From Beijerinckiaceae bacterium (GTDB lineage Bacteria > Pseudomonadota > Alphaproteobacteria > Rhizobiales > Beijerinckiaceae): a stretch of 9,706 nt of DNA. Position numbers and translations under genes: made by a program. This document shows, piece by piece, positions 1-7,348 of this stretch; position 1 is the stretch's first letter; every line of letters starts with the position of its first letter. The notes under the pieces were generated by a model that was given only the letters and a program-made list of their open reading frames with translations, was not told the DNA's origin and ran no database searches. The stretch covers positions 1 to 9,706 of the forward strand of contig CANGOK010000114.1 of the NCBI GenBank assembly GCA_947455285.1. The letters run 5' to 3'.

Positions 1-747
1 GACTTCACGAAGGTCGGCAAAGTATTCATCACCCATCCCCATAACGATCATATGGGTGGCGTCGCGAATCTGCTGAACGTCGCCTGGCAATACGCCCGCA
101 AGGAGCCAATCGAGATTTATGGCCCCCCGGGCACGGAGGAGACGGTTCAGGGCGCGCTCGCCTTCAACAAGGTGGATGAAGAAATCCGTCTTTCTGAAAA
201 CAGGGACCAGCCCCTTGGCACGATCGTCAAGGCCAAGAACGTGGGAACAGGCGTCGTATATCAAGACGACAATATGAAGGTCGTCACACAGGAGAATTCG
301 CACTTCCAGTTTCAGCCCGGCTCTCCTGCCTATGGGAAGTACAAGTCCTACGCCTATCGCTTCGAAACAAAGCATGGGACGATCGTCTTCACCGGGGACA
401 CCGGCCCGTCGGATCAACTCGCCACTTTCGCCAAAGGCGCCGACATCCTCGTGTCCGAAGCCCTTGCGGTCGACGAGATCCGGGCGCGCATGCAGCGGGC
501 TGGCCAATGGCAGAAGCTCACCGACTCGGAAAAGGCCGGTTGGGAGATGCATATGTCTCAAGAGCACATCACGCCCGAGCAAGCGGGGAAGCTCGCAGCG
601 GATGCCGGCGTGAAGACGCTCGTGCTGAGCCACCTCTCCGCATCCGGCATCGACAATGATGATTACGCACGTTTTGTTGAGCGGGCAGCCACGACATTCA
701 AAGGCAAGATCGTAGCAGCGAAAGATCTGATGGAATTCAATCCCTGA
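1..747 (+). CDS. MBL-fold metallo-hydrolase, 5'-truncated by the window edge
   Basis: This is the C-terminal 248 residues of a metallo-beta-lactamase-fold hydrolase. The reading frame is open from base 1, so an internal ATG at 52 is not the true start. Starting there would remove the metal site. Residues 11-19 read THPHNDHMG, the HxHxDH zinc-binding motif (H12, H14, D16, H17). Further likely metal ligands follow: H101 in ENSHFQF, D133 in VFTGDTG and H211 in LVLSHL. The motif order and the late HITPEQAG...LVLSHL segment resemble the RNase Z/arylsulfatase-like (ElaC/AtsA) branch. The substrate cannot be read from the sequence. The N-terminus is missing, so a signal peptide cannot be judged. A hairpin terminator follows the stop, so the gene appears separate from the phosphate operon. 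Fold call is confident; the exact activity (hydrolase versus tRNA-processing nuclease) is open. Confidence 0.85.
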   Translation, partial: DFTKVGKVFITHPHNDHMGGVANLLNVAWQYARKEPIEIYGPPGTEETVQGALAFNKVDEEIRLSENRDQPLGTIVKAKNVGTGVVYQDDNMKVVTQENSHFQFQPGSPAYGKYKSYAYRFETKHGTIVFTGDTGPSDQLATFAKGADILVSEALAVDEIRARMQRAGQWQKLTDSEKAGWEMHMSQEHITPEQAGKLAADAGVKTLVLSHLSASGIDNDDYARFVERAATTFKGKIVAAKDLMEFNP

Positions 748-750
748 GCA

Positions 751-772
751 AAAAGGGCCGAAACGGCGTTTT
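751..772 (+). terminator. Weak rho-independent terminator after the MBL gene
   Basis: Four bases after the stop, a GCCG-AAA-CGGC hairpin (757-767) is followed by G and TTTT (769-772). The A-run at 750-754 can pair with the T-run, so the element could extend the stem and work in both directions. The stem is short, so termination may be partial. Confidence 0.45.
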
Positions 773-838
773 GAAACCTACCCGCCCAGCTCAATAAATG
801 CGCAATTCATCACGCATGTGCCTACGTCGTCGCGCGCC

Positions 839-854
839 ATCCAGATTATTGGAT
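839..854. repeat. Short inverted repeat with adjacent AT-rich tract upstream of phoR
   Basis: ATCCA (839-843) and TGGAT (850-854) are perfect 5-bp inverted arms around a 6-base spacer. The second arm runs directly into an alternating AT tract, TATATAT (854-860), in otherwise GC-rich DNA. This is a plausible operator plus -10 region for phoR, about 85-140 bases before the candidate phoR starts. No convincing -35 box is visible. A 5-bp palindrome can occur by chance. The rest of the 748-943 gap shows no gene. Confidence 0.25.
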
Positions 855-943
855 ATATATGGCTTCAAGAGGCCCCCATGATCCGGATTGAACACAGCCA
901 ACAACCATCCTAGGCTTGTCAGGGAAGCGTCGTTCAGACTGAG

Positions 944-2032
944 ATGATATCCAGCGAAGCATCTGCGATCATGCGCAATGCTCGGGCGAGCGGAATAATT
1001 GATATGAATGACCTGTCTCTATGCGCAGCGATGCTTGACGCGCTGCGTGACCCCGCGATGATCATCGACGCCGAGGAGCGCATTAGTGCGCTAAACGGAG
1101 CTATGAAAGCGCTGGCACCTTCCGCGCGCCCCGGGGATGCTCTCTCGCTCGCCCTACGCGCTCCCGACATGCTCGACGCAGTCCGCCGTGTGCTCGTGGG
1201 TGGGAAGGCCGAGACGGCGAACTGGCGCGAGCATGTGCCGGTCGAGCGCGTCTTCGATGTCTTCGTTTCCCCTCTCGACATTGACCCGGAAAAGCGCTGC
1301 GCCGTCGTCACCATGCGCGATCTCACGGACATCAAGCGCATGGAGCGCATGCGCGTCGATTTCATCGCCAATGTCAGCCACGAATTGCGCACGCCGCTCG
1401 CTTCCCTGCTTGGTTTCGTCGAGACCTTGCAGGGCCCAGCGCGCGACGATCCTCGCGCGCGCGACCAGTTTCTCGGAATCATGGGAGAACAGGGACGCCG
1501 GATGTCGCGACTTATCGACGATCTACTCTCTCTTTCCCGGGTGGAGCAGCGCCAGCACCTTCGGCCAAGCGCCTGCGTTGATCTGGTTTCCGTAGCCCGT
1601 CAGGTGATCGACGGATTCGCCCCGATCGCGCCCGAACGTCGGGTGACGCTCATCCTTCACGCGCCCGAAACGCTCAATGTCGTGGGGGATCGCGACGAGC
1701 TGATCCGCCTCGCCGAAAACCTGATCGGCAACGCCATCAAATACGGCTCCCTGCCCGATCAGGATACGAATGTGGAGATATCGCTGGCCGTCCTCGGCTC
1801 CGATGCGCGATTGAGGGTGCGCGACCATGGGGCGGGAATCCCGCGCGAACATATTCCCCGCCTGACCGAGCGATTTTACCGAGTCGATGCAACCGCAAGC
1901 CGCGCAAATGGCGGAACGGGCCTTGGCCTTGCTCTGGTCAAGCACATCCTCATGCGCCATCGCGGGCGTCTGGAAATTGCAAGCAACCCCGGCGATGGCG
2001 CTAATTTTGACGCTTTCCTGCCGATGTCATGA
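944..2032 (+). CDS. phoR: Phosphate regulon sensor histidine kinase PhoR (apparently soluble form)
   Basis: Sensor kinase predicted to autophosphorylate and pass phosphate to PhoB when phosphate is scarce. Counting from the ATG at 944 (362 aa), a PAS-like domain spans about residues 28-130. The HisKA helix carries ANVSHELRTPLASLLG, with H146 as the phospho-accepting histidine. The ATPase domain shows the N box (LAENLIGNAIKY, 257-268), G1 (DHGAGIP, 294-300), F box (RFYR, about 310) and G2 (GGTGLGLAL, 323-331). Membership of the PhoR branch is inferred from its place directly before pstSCAB-phoU-phoB. No transmembrane stretch is visible, unlike typical membrane-anchored PhoR, and an in-frame TAG at 911-913 rules out a longer N-terminus. 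The start is uncertain: 944 lacks a clear ribosome site, while ATG 1004 has GCGGA nine bases upstream and begins exactly at the PAS domain, giving 342 aa. Confidence 0.88.
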   Translation: MISSEASAIMRNARASGIIDMNDLSLCAAMLDALRDPAMIIDAEERISALNGAMKALAPSARPGDALSLALRAPDMLDAVRRVLVGGKAETANWREHVPVERVFDVFVSPLDIDPEKRCAVVTMRDLTDIKRMERMRVDFIANVSHELRTPLASLLGFVETLQGPARDDPRARDQFLGIMGEQGRRMSRLIDDLLSLSRVEQRQHLRPSACVDLVSVARQVIDGFAPIAPERRVTLILHAPETLNVVGDRDELIRLAENLIGNAIKYGSLPDQDTNVEISLAVLGSDARLRVRDHGAGIPREHIPRLTERFYRVDATASRANGGTGLGLALVKHILMRHRGRLEIASNPGDGANFDAFLPMS

Positions 2033-2044
2033 CCATTCAGACAA

Positions 2045-2062
2045 CTGTCATCTGACTGTCAT
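2045..2062 (+). promoter_or_regulatory. PHO box (PhoB binding site) of the pstS promoter
   Basis: Two identical heptamers CTGTCAT (2045-2051 and 2056-2062) are separated by CTGA, giving an 11-bp period. This is the established PhoB-binding arrangement, two direct repeats read by a PhoB dimer, and both halves are perfect. An imperfect third half-site, ATGTCAT (6 of 7), lies at 2024-2030 inside the phoR stop region, but its 21-base offset is one base out of phase. The box sits 57 bases before the pstS ATG and after phoR, so it should drive pstS and the genes beyond it. Confidence 0.93.
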
Positions 2063-2072
2063 CTGCGCGCAC

Positions 2073-2078
2073 TAGATA
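2073..2078 (+). promoter_or_regulatory. Candidate -10 element of the pstS promoter
   Basis: TAGATA begins 10 bases after the end of the PHO box. In PhoB-dependent promoters the box replaces the -35 element and ends about this far from the -10. The match to TATAAT is only partial, and the position is the stronger argument. Transcription would then start at about 2085, leaving a short leader before pstS. Confidence 0.5.
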
Positions 2079-2118
2079 CAGCTCCGTAACGATAGGACCA
2101 TCGAACGGAGAGGCAAGC

Positions 2119-3141
2119 ATGAAGATCAGTTCCATCATGTGCGGGGCTGTCATCGCCTTATCAGCGCTAGCTGGCTCAGCCGCACGCGCCGCCGACATAA
2201 CCGGCGCGGGCGCCACCTTCCCCTTCCCGATCTATTCGAAATGGGCGGACGCATACAAGAAAGAGACCGGCAATGGCCTAAACTACCAGTCGATCGGCTC
2301 GGGCGCCGGCATCAAGCAGATCCAGGCCAAGACCGTCACCTTCGGCGCGACCGACATGCCGCTTCCCGCCGAAGAATTAAAGAAGAACCGCCTCGTCCAA
2401 TGGCCCATGGTGATGGGCGGCATCGTTCCAGTGGTGAACATCGAAGGCGTGAAGCCGGGTGAGTTGGTGCTCGACGGCGAGACGCTGGCGAATATCTACC
2501 TCGGCAAGATCAAGAAGTGGGATGATGCGGCGATCAAGAAGCTGAACCCTGCGCTGACGCTGCCCTCAACGGCGATCACGGTCGTGCGTCGCTCGGACGG
2601 CTCGGGCACCACCTTCAACTTCACCGACTATCTCTCCAAGGCGAGCAAGGAGTGGGCGGACAAGGTTGGCGCGGACAGCGCGGTTGAATGGCCGGTCGGC
2701 GTCGGCGCCAAGGGCAACGATGGCGTGGCGGGCAATGTAGCGCAGACAAAGAACGCGATCGGCTATGTCGAATACGCCTTCGCCAAGCAGAACAAACTCA
2801 CCTTCGCAGATATGATCAACAAGGCGGGCAAGAAGGTCGAGCCTACCGTCACCGCGTTTCAGGCCGCCGCGGCCAACGCCGACTGGGCGAACGCTCCCGG
2901 CTATTATCAGATCCTGACCAACCAGCCGGGCGATGGCTCGTGGCCGATCACCGCCGCGACTTTCATCCTCATGTATGGCGAGCCTGCCGACAAGGGGGCC
3001 TCGGCCGAGGCGATCAAGTTCTTCGACTGGGCCTTCGCCAAGGGCGACAAGATGGCTGAGGAGCTCGACTACATTCCCATGCCTCAGTCCGTCGTCGCGC
3101 TCATCCGAAAGACTTGGGACTCCGAGATCAAGAACAAGTGA
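2119..3141 (+). CDS. pstS: Periplasmic phosphate-binding protein PstS
   Basis: High-affinity phosphate-binding component of the PstSCAB ABC importer. The 340-aa length fits the family. Residues 1-24 form a Sec signal peptide (charged start, hydrophobic core, AARA cleavage before ADITG). The mature start ITGAGATFPFPIYSKW is the classic PstS opening. The phosphate-contact loops are present: QSIGSGAGIKQI (58-69), TDMPL (78-82, with D79) and RRSDGSGTTF (157-166, R158/S159/D160/S162/G163/T164). There is no lipobox cysteine before the mature domain, so it should be a soluble periplasmic protein. The start has GGAGAGG (2107-2113) five bases ahead of the ATG. It is the first gene behind the PHO box and ends just before a strong hairpin. 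Confidence 0.97.
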   Translation: MKISSIMCGAVIALSALAGSAARAADITGAGATFPFPIYSKWADAYKKETGNGLNYQSIGSGAGIKQIQAKTVTFGATDMPLPAEELKKNRLVQWPMVMGGIVPVVNIEGVKPGELVLDGETLANIYLGKIKKWDDAAIKKLNPALTLPSTAITVVRRSDGSGTTFNFTDYLSKASKEWADKVGADSAVEWPVGVGAKGNDGVAGNVAQTKNAIGYVEYAFAKQNKLTFADMINKAGKKVEPTVTAFQAAAANADWANAPGYYQILTNQPGDGSWPITAATFILMYGEPADKGASAEAIKFFDWAFAKGDKMAEELDYIPMPQSVVALIRKTWDSEIKNK

Positions 3142-3148
3142 CCCCAAT

Positions 3149-3173
3149 GCGGGGGAGGCAGCCCCTCCCCCGC
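3149..3173 (+). terminator. Strong GC hairpin between pstS and pstC (attenuator or mRNA stabiliser)
   Basis: GCGGGGGAGG (3149-3158) pairs perfectly with CCTCCCCCGC (3164-3173) around a five-base loop, a 10-bp stem with nine G-C pairs. Only TTT follows, so full termination is unlikely. It begins seven bases after the pstS stop and ends before the pstC ribosome site. Hairpins in this position are known after binding-protein genes of ABC operons, where they protect the upstream mRNA or reduce read-through. Confidence 0.75.
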
Positions 3174-3192
3174 TTTCAACGCGGAGCTTCGC

Positions 3193-4191
3193 GTGACCAG
3201 TCATTCCATTTCAGACAGCGCAGATATGGCGGCGTCTCGTTCGCGCGCAGATGCGCTGGCTTCGTTCAAGACAGGCGACACCATTTTCCAATGGATGACC
3301 TATCTAGCCGCCGCCTGTGTGCTGCTCGTTCTTGGCGGCATCATCGTCTCACTGTTCTTCGGCGCCTGGCCTGCCATCTCGACCTTCGGCCTCGACTTCC
3401 TGACGACCCAGCGCTGGGCGCCCAATGCGCGCCCGCAGGCGGTGCTGGGCGGCCTTGGCCCGATCTACGGCACCCTCGTCACCTCTGTCATCGCGCTCAT
3501 CATCGCTGCGCCTGTCGGGCTTGGCATTGCGGTGTTTCTCACGGAGCTTTGCCCGCAATGGCTACGTCGCCCGATTGGCGTGGCTGTGGAGCTGCTGGCG
3601 GGCATCCCATCCATCATCTATGGCATCTGGGGCTTCTTCGTGCTCGGCCCATGGCTCGCGGACACGATCGAGCCGGCCATAGCCAACGCCTTCGAGGGCG
3701 TTCCAATTCTCGGCGCGCTATTCGACGGGCCTGCAAGCAACCTCAGCATCTTCAACGCTTCGCTCGTATTGGCGATCATGATCCTTCCCTTCGTGACAGC
3801 CATAGCGCGCGACGTCTTCAGCACTGTCCCGCCAGTCCTGAAGGAAGCGGCCTATGGCCTTGGCTGCACGAGATGGGAAGTCGTCCGTCATGTGGTGCTG
3901 CCATTCACCCGGGTCGGCGTCATCGGCGGCATCATGCTCGCGCTTGGCCGCGCGCTCGGCGAGACCATGGCCGTGACCTTCGTGATCGGCAACTCCTTCC
4001 GCATCTCCGGTTCGATATTCGCCCCGGGCACGACAATCTCAGCCGCCATCGCCAGCGAGTTCGCAGAAAGCCGCGACCTGCATCAGTCTGCCCTGATCCT
4101 GCTTGGCCTGCTGCTCTTCGTTCTTACCTTCTTCGTCCTCGCCGCCGCCCGCCTCATGCTGATGCGCCTTGAGCGCAAGCAGGGAGCCTGA
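3193..4191 (+). CDS. pstC: Phosphate ABC transporter permease PstC
   Basis: Inner-membrane permease that forms the phosphate channel with PstA. It is 332 aa with about six hydrophobic segments (roughly 38-57, 91-118, 136-155, 188-207, 241-268, 297-320). The cytoplasmic coupling loop for PstB is visible as KEAAYGLGCTRWEVV (217-231), the EAA motif of binding-protein-dependent permeases. LGRALGETMAVTFVIG (251-266) is typical of PstC. The start is GTG at 3193, chosen because GGAG (3183-3186) lies six bases upstream. The first 30 residues are Ser/Ala-rich and polar. The stop is one base before the pstA start. A 352-codon open frame overlapping most of this gene in another frame is a GC-rich shadow. 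Confidence 0.96.
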   Translation: MTSHSISDSADMAASRSRADALASFKTGDTIFQWMTYLAAACVLLVLGGIIVSLFFGAWPAISTFGLDFLTTQRWAPNARPQAVLGGLGPIYGTLVTSVIALIIAAPVGLGIAVFLTELCPQWLRRPIGVAVELLAGIPSIIYGIWGFFVLGPWLADTIEPAIANAFEGVPILGALFDGPASNLSIFNASLVLAIMILPFVTAIARDVFSTVPPVLKEAAYGLGCTRWEVVRHVVLPFTRVGVIGGIMLALGRALGETMAVTFVIGNSFRISGSIFAPGTTISAAIASEFAESRDLHQSALILLGLLLFVLTFFVLAAARLMLMRLERKQGA

Positions 4192-4192
4192 C

Positions 4193-5038
4193 ATGAACCC
4201 TCTCTACGCACGCCGCCGCCGCAAGAGCGCCATCGCCATGATGCTATGCGTCGGCGCTACGGTGTTTGGCCTGACATGGCTCGTTCTTATTCTCGCGACG
4301 CTCTTCTGGAATGGCCTTGCGGGCTTCACCCTCGACGTATTCACCCAGATGACGCCTCCGCCCAACGCGCAGGACGGCGGCTTGCTCAACGCTATCGTCG
4401 GCAGTCTCATTCTCACGGGGCTCGGCATCGCAGTAGGCGCGCCCATCGGCGTCCTCGCGGGCACCTTCATGGCGGAATACGGTCGCTATTCAAAGCTGAC
4501 CTCCATCATTCGCTTCATCAACGACATCCTGCTCAGCGCCCCTTCGATCATCATCGGGCTTTTCGTCTATGGCGCTGTCGTCGTGCCCATGGGCGGCTTC
4601 TCGGGCCTCGCAGGCGCCATCGCGCTCGCCGTCATCGCCCTGCCAGTGGTTGTGCGCACGACGGAGGACATGCTGCTGCTTGTGCCGATCCAATTGCGCG
4701 AGGCCGCAGCAGCGCTCGGCATGCCGCGCTCCTACGTGATCAAGCGGGTCACATGGCAGGCGGCGCGAACCGGCCTAGTCACCGGCCTGCTGCTTGCGGT
4801 GGCGCGCATCAGCGGCGAGACAGCCCCGCTCCTCTTCACCGCGCTCTCGAACCAGTTCTGGAGCGTCGATCTCCTGAAGACGATGGCGAACCTGCCGGTC
4901 ACCATCAACAACTTCATCAACAACCCTGACCCGAACTGGAAGCGGCTCGCATGGTCGGGCGCGCTCATCATCACCATGGCAGTGCTGGCGCTCAATATCT
5001 TGGCGCGCAGCCTCTCCGCGAGGAGTCAATCGAAATGA
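4193..5038 (+). CDS. pstA: Phosphate ABC transporter permease PstA
   Basis: Second inner-membrane permease of the phosphate importer. It is 281 aa from ATG 4193, chosen over an upstream in-frame ATG at 4169 because AGGGAG (4181-4186) lies six bases before 4193 and the shorter form avoids overlapping pstC. The N-terminus is basic (YARRRRKS), followed by a first membrane helix at about 17-38. Other hydrophobic stretches lie near 66-92, 116-132, 137-155, 194-206 and 254-273. The coupling loop reads REAAAALGMPRSYVIKRV (169-186). ARISGETAPLLFTA (204-217) is a conserved PstA signature. Its last codons overlap the pstB start as ATGA, which suggests translational coupling. Confidence 0.96.
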   Translation: MNPLYARRRRKSAIAMMLCVGATVFGLTWLVLILATLFWNGLAGFTLDVFTQMTPPPNAQDGGLLNAIVGSLILTGLGIAVGAPIGVLAGTFMAEYGRYSKLTSIIRFINDILLSAPSIIIGLFVYGAVVVPMGGFSGLAGAIALAVIALPVVVRTTEDMLLLVPIQLREAAAALGMPRSYVIKRVTWQAARTGLVTGLLLAVARISGETAPLLFTALSNQFWSVDLLKTMANLPVTINNFINNPDPNWKRLAWSGALIITMAVLALNILARSLSARSQSK

Positions 5039-5817
5039 ACGACCTGTCCATCACGGAGCCCGCCACCAAGATCGCGGTTCGCAATCTCCATTTCTATTAT
5101 GGCGGCGGCAAGCCCGCGCTGAAGAACATCAACCTGTCGCTGGGCGCCAATCAGGTGACGGCATTCATCGGCCCTTCGGGCTGCGGCAAGTCAACGCTGC
5201 TGCGTGTGCTCAACCGCATGTACGACCTCTATCCGAACCAGCGGGCTGAAGGCGAGGTGCTGCTGGATGGTGAGAATATTCTTTCGCCGAAGCAGGACCT
5301 GAACCTGCTCCGCGCACGCATCGGCATGGTGTTCCAGAAGCCGACGCCCTTCCCCATGACGATTTATGAGAACATCGCCTTCTGCATTCGCCTTTACGAG
5401 AAGCTTCCCAAGAGCGAACTCGATGGCCGCGTTGAAAAGGCGCTGCGCAGCGCCGCGCTCTGGGATGAGGTTAAGGACAAGCTGAACGTCAGCGGCCTCA
5501 GCCTTTCCGGCGGACAACAGCAGCGCCTTTGCATCGCCCGCACGGTCGCGATTAAGCCCGAGGTGATCCTCTTTGACGAGCCCTGCTCCGCGCTTGACCC
5601 CATCTCCACCGCCAAGATCGAGGAACTGATAGACGAGCTGTCAGAGAGCTACACAATCGCGATCGTAACCCACAACATGCAGCAGGCCGCGCGCGTCTCG
5701 GACATGACCGCCTTCATGTATCTGGGCGAGCTCATCGAGTTCAACGAGACGACAAAGATGTTTACCTCGCCCGCCCAGCAACGTACGCAAGATTACATTA
5801 CTGGTCGCTTCGGTTGA
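5035..5817 (+). CDS. pstB: Phosphate ABC transporter ATP-binding protein PstB
   Basis: Cytoplasmic ATPase that powers PstCA. It is 260 aa from ATG 5035, the usual PstB length. AGGAG (5021-5025) sits nine bases upstream. An in-frame ATG at 4951 lies inside pstA and would add unrelated residues. All nucleotide-binding motifs are intact: Walker A GPSGCGKST (46-54), the Q-loop MVFQKPTPFPM, the signature LSGGQQQRLCIAR, Walker B VILFDEP, the D-loop SALDP and the switch histidine THNMQQA. QKPTPFPMTIYENI and the ending YITGRFG are characteristic of PstB among ABC ATPases. The ATG overlaps the pstA stop (ATGA), and the gene ends 16 bases before phoU. Confidence 0.98.
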   Translation: MNDLSITEPATKIAVRNLHFYYGGGKPALKNINLSLGANQVTAFIGPSGCGKSTLLRVLNRMYDLYPNQRAEGEVLLDGENILSPKQDLNLLRARIGMVFQKPTPFPMTIYENIAFCIRLYEKLPKSELDGRVEKALRSAALWDEVKDKLNVSGLSLSGGQQQRLCIARTVAIKPEVILFDEPCSALDPISTAKIEELIDELSESYTIAIVTHNMQQAARVSDMTAFMYLGELIEFNETTKMFTSPAQQRTQDYITGRFG

Positions 5818-5833
5818 CCCCGGGAGAAATGAA

Positions 5834-6541
5834 ATGACGGAACATACTGTCAGGGCCTTTGACCGTGAGCTTGAACTGCTCGGCCGAAAGATCTCGGAAA
5901 TGGGAGGCATCGCCGAAAAGATGCTGTCCGAATCCATCGAGGCGTTGATCAGCCTTAATGTGGACGAGGCAAACGCCATCATCGCAACGGATCTGCGGCT
6001 CGATGTGCTTCAGCGCGAAATCGAGGAAGAGGCCGTTCATATCATCGCGCGTCGTCAGCCCCTTGGCCCCGACTTACGCGAGATCATCGGCGCCATGCGC
6101 ATCTCGGGCGATCTCGAACGCGTCGGCGATCTCGCGAAGAACATCGCCAAGCGCACGGTGGCGCTCGCAGACGACCAGCGTTTGCCGCGCGCCATGATCG
6201 GCCTGCGGCACATGGGCCAGCTCGCCGCCATGCAGCTGAAGGATGTGCTCGACGCCTATGGTCAGGGCGATGTGGAGCGGGCGGACAGCGTGTGGCGACG
6301 CGACGCTGAGATCGATGCGCTTGAAGATTCCGTATTCCGCGATCTCCTCACCTTCATGATGGAAGATCCGCGCAACATTTCTTCCTGCACCCACCTGCTG
6401 TTCTGCTCAAAGAACGTCGAGCGCGCGGGGGACCACGCGACGAACATCGCGGAAACGGTGCACTACATCGTCACAGGCGAAACGCTGCCCGTCGACAGAC
6501 CAAAGACCTCTGAGAGCGGTCGCTGGATAGCTGACAGGTGA
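5834..6541 (+). CDS. phoU: Phosphate signalling protein PhoU
   Basis: Negative regulator that couples the Pst transporter to PhoR and restrains PhoB phosphorylation when phosphate is plentiful. It is 235 aa and all-helical. Two matching metal-binding repeats mark the two three-helix bundles: RISGDLERVGDLAKNIAKR (89-107) and CSKNVERAGDHATNIAE (191-207). No signal peptide or membrane segment is visible, consistent with a cytoplasmic protein at the membrane face. GGGAG (5822-5826) lies seven bases before the ATG. The stop overlaps the phoB GTG as GTGA. Its place between pstB and phoB is the standard one. Confidence 0.97.
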   Translation: MTEHTVRAFDRELELLGRKISEMGGIAEKMLSESIEALISLNVDEANAIIATDLRLDVLQREIEEEAVHIIARRQPLGPDLREIIGAMRISGDLERVGDLAKNIAKRTVALADDQRLPRAMIGLRHMGQLAAMQLKDVLDAYGQGDVERADSVWRRDAEIDALEDSVFRDLLTFMMEDPRNISSCTHLLFCSKNVERAGDHATNIAETVHYIVTGETLPVDRPKTSESGRWIADR

Positions 6542-7269
6542 GCACGATGGAAACGCCGACAAGAAAATCGTCAACGCCTCATGTCCTCGTCGTCGAAGAC
6601 GACGATTCACTCGCTGAATTGCTGTCCTATAATCTCAAGGCGGAAGGATACACAGTGAGCCGCGTCGATCGCGGAGATGAAGCCGAAACCCTGCTTCAGG
6701 AAATCACGCCGGACCTTGTCATTCTCGACTGGATGCTGCCAGGCGTCACGGGCTTCGAGCTTTGCCGGCGCTTGCGCACCCACGAGGACAAACGCGACCT
6801 GCCGATCATCCTTCTCACCGCGCGAGGCGAAGAAACCGACCGGGTTCGGGGCCTCTCGATCGGCGCCGACGACTATGTGGTCAAGCCATTCTCAGTTCCC
6901 GAATTAATGGCGCGTGTGCGCGCATTGCTACGCCGTGCGCGCCCTGAGCGCGTGGCGGAGCAGCTGAAAATGGGCGATCTGACGCTCGACAAGCACAACC
7001 GGCGCGTATTGCGCGGCGAGCGCGAAATCCACCTCGGCCCCACGGAATTCCGACTGCTGGAACATCTGATGGAAAAGCCCGGCCGCGTGTTCCCCCGCGC
7101 CACCCTTCTCGACGCAGTCTGGGGCCTGACCGCTGACATCGACGAACGCACGGTTGACGTGCATGTCGGCCGGTTGCGCAAGGCGCTCGTCCGCGGCCGC
7201 GAGAAAGATCCGATCCGAACGGTTCGAGGCGCGGGATATTCTTTCGACGAGACCTTCGGGAAGGCTTGA
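6538..7269 (+). CDS. phoB: Phosphate regulon response regulator PhoB
   Basis: OmpR-family transcription activator that binds PHO boxes when phosphorylated. It is 243 aa from GTG 6538. The receiver domain (about 14-130) has acidic residues D21/D22, phospho-accepting D64 in LVILDWMLPG, T94 in LLTARGE and K116 in VVKPFS. The C-terminal winged helix (about 145-240) contains RVFPRATLLDAVWG, the recognition-helix region DERTVDVHVGRLRKAL and the wing IRTVRGAGYSF. The GTG overlaps the phoU stop. An alternative ATG at 6547 has AGGTGAG (6536-6542) four bases upstream and may be the real start; it would shorten the protein by three residues. As the last gene of the PHO-box unit it should raise its own expression. 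No obvious terminator follows. Confidence 0.96.
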   Translation: MSTMETPTRKSSTPHVLVVEDDDSLAELLSYNLKAEGYTVSRVDRGDEAETLLQEITPDLVILDWMLPGVTGFELCRRLRTHEDKRDLPIILLTARGEETDRVRGLSIGADDYVVKPFSVPELMARVRALLRRARPERVAEQLKMGDLTLDKHNRRVLRGEREIHLGPTEFRLLEHLMEKPGRVFPRATLLDAVWGLTADIDERTVDVHVGRLRKALVRGREKDPIRTVRGAGYSFDETFGKA

Positions 7270-7303
7270 GGAAAAGGTTTGGGTCAGCTCATACGCGGGC
7301 CCA

Positions 7304-7348
7304 CTTTGCATCAAAGATATGTTCAATTTATTCTCCCGTAGCTTACGG
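7304..7348 (+). promoter_or_regulatory. Possible weak promoter and two mini-hairpins before the Bug gene
   Basis: The 95-base gap after phoB has no hairpin followed by a T-run. It holds two small perfect hairpins: CTTTG-CAT-CAAAG (7304-7316) and CCGTA-GCT-TACGG (7336-7348). The second ends four bases before the G-run used as ribosome site. TTGCAT (7306-7311) and TATTCT (7329-7334), 17 bases apart, form a poor but correctly spaced sigma-70-like pair. No PHO box was found here. Confidence 0.25.

Noticed and set aside
859..913. Tiny ORFs (10-11 codons) from ATG 859 and ATG 878 before phoR
   Set aside because: No ribosome sites or codon pattern supporting a leader peptide.
916..937. Possible second PHO box upstream of phoR (TTGTCAG)
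   Set aside because: The first half matches CTGTCAT at only 5 of 7 and the partner at 11-bp spacing at 4 of 7, which is within chance expectation.
934..1482. 182-codon - strand open frame antisense to phoR
   Set aside because: Low-complexity Ser/Arg/Ala composition and full overlap with the conserved kinase coding frame; no ribosome site or domain.
2566..3204. 212-codon - strand open frame antisense to pstS
   Set aside because: Mirrors the codon structure of pstS and shows no domain; also overlaps the pstS-pstC hairpin.
3114..4172. 352-codon + strand open frame overlapping pstC in another frame
   Set aside because: Its translation is rich in Arg, His and Pro with no recognisable domain, while the pstC frame encodes a complete permease with EAA loop and membrane helices. 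It is a GC-bias shadow.
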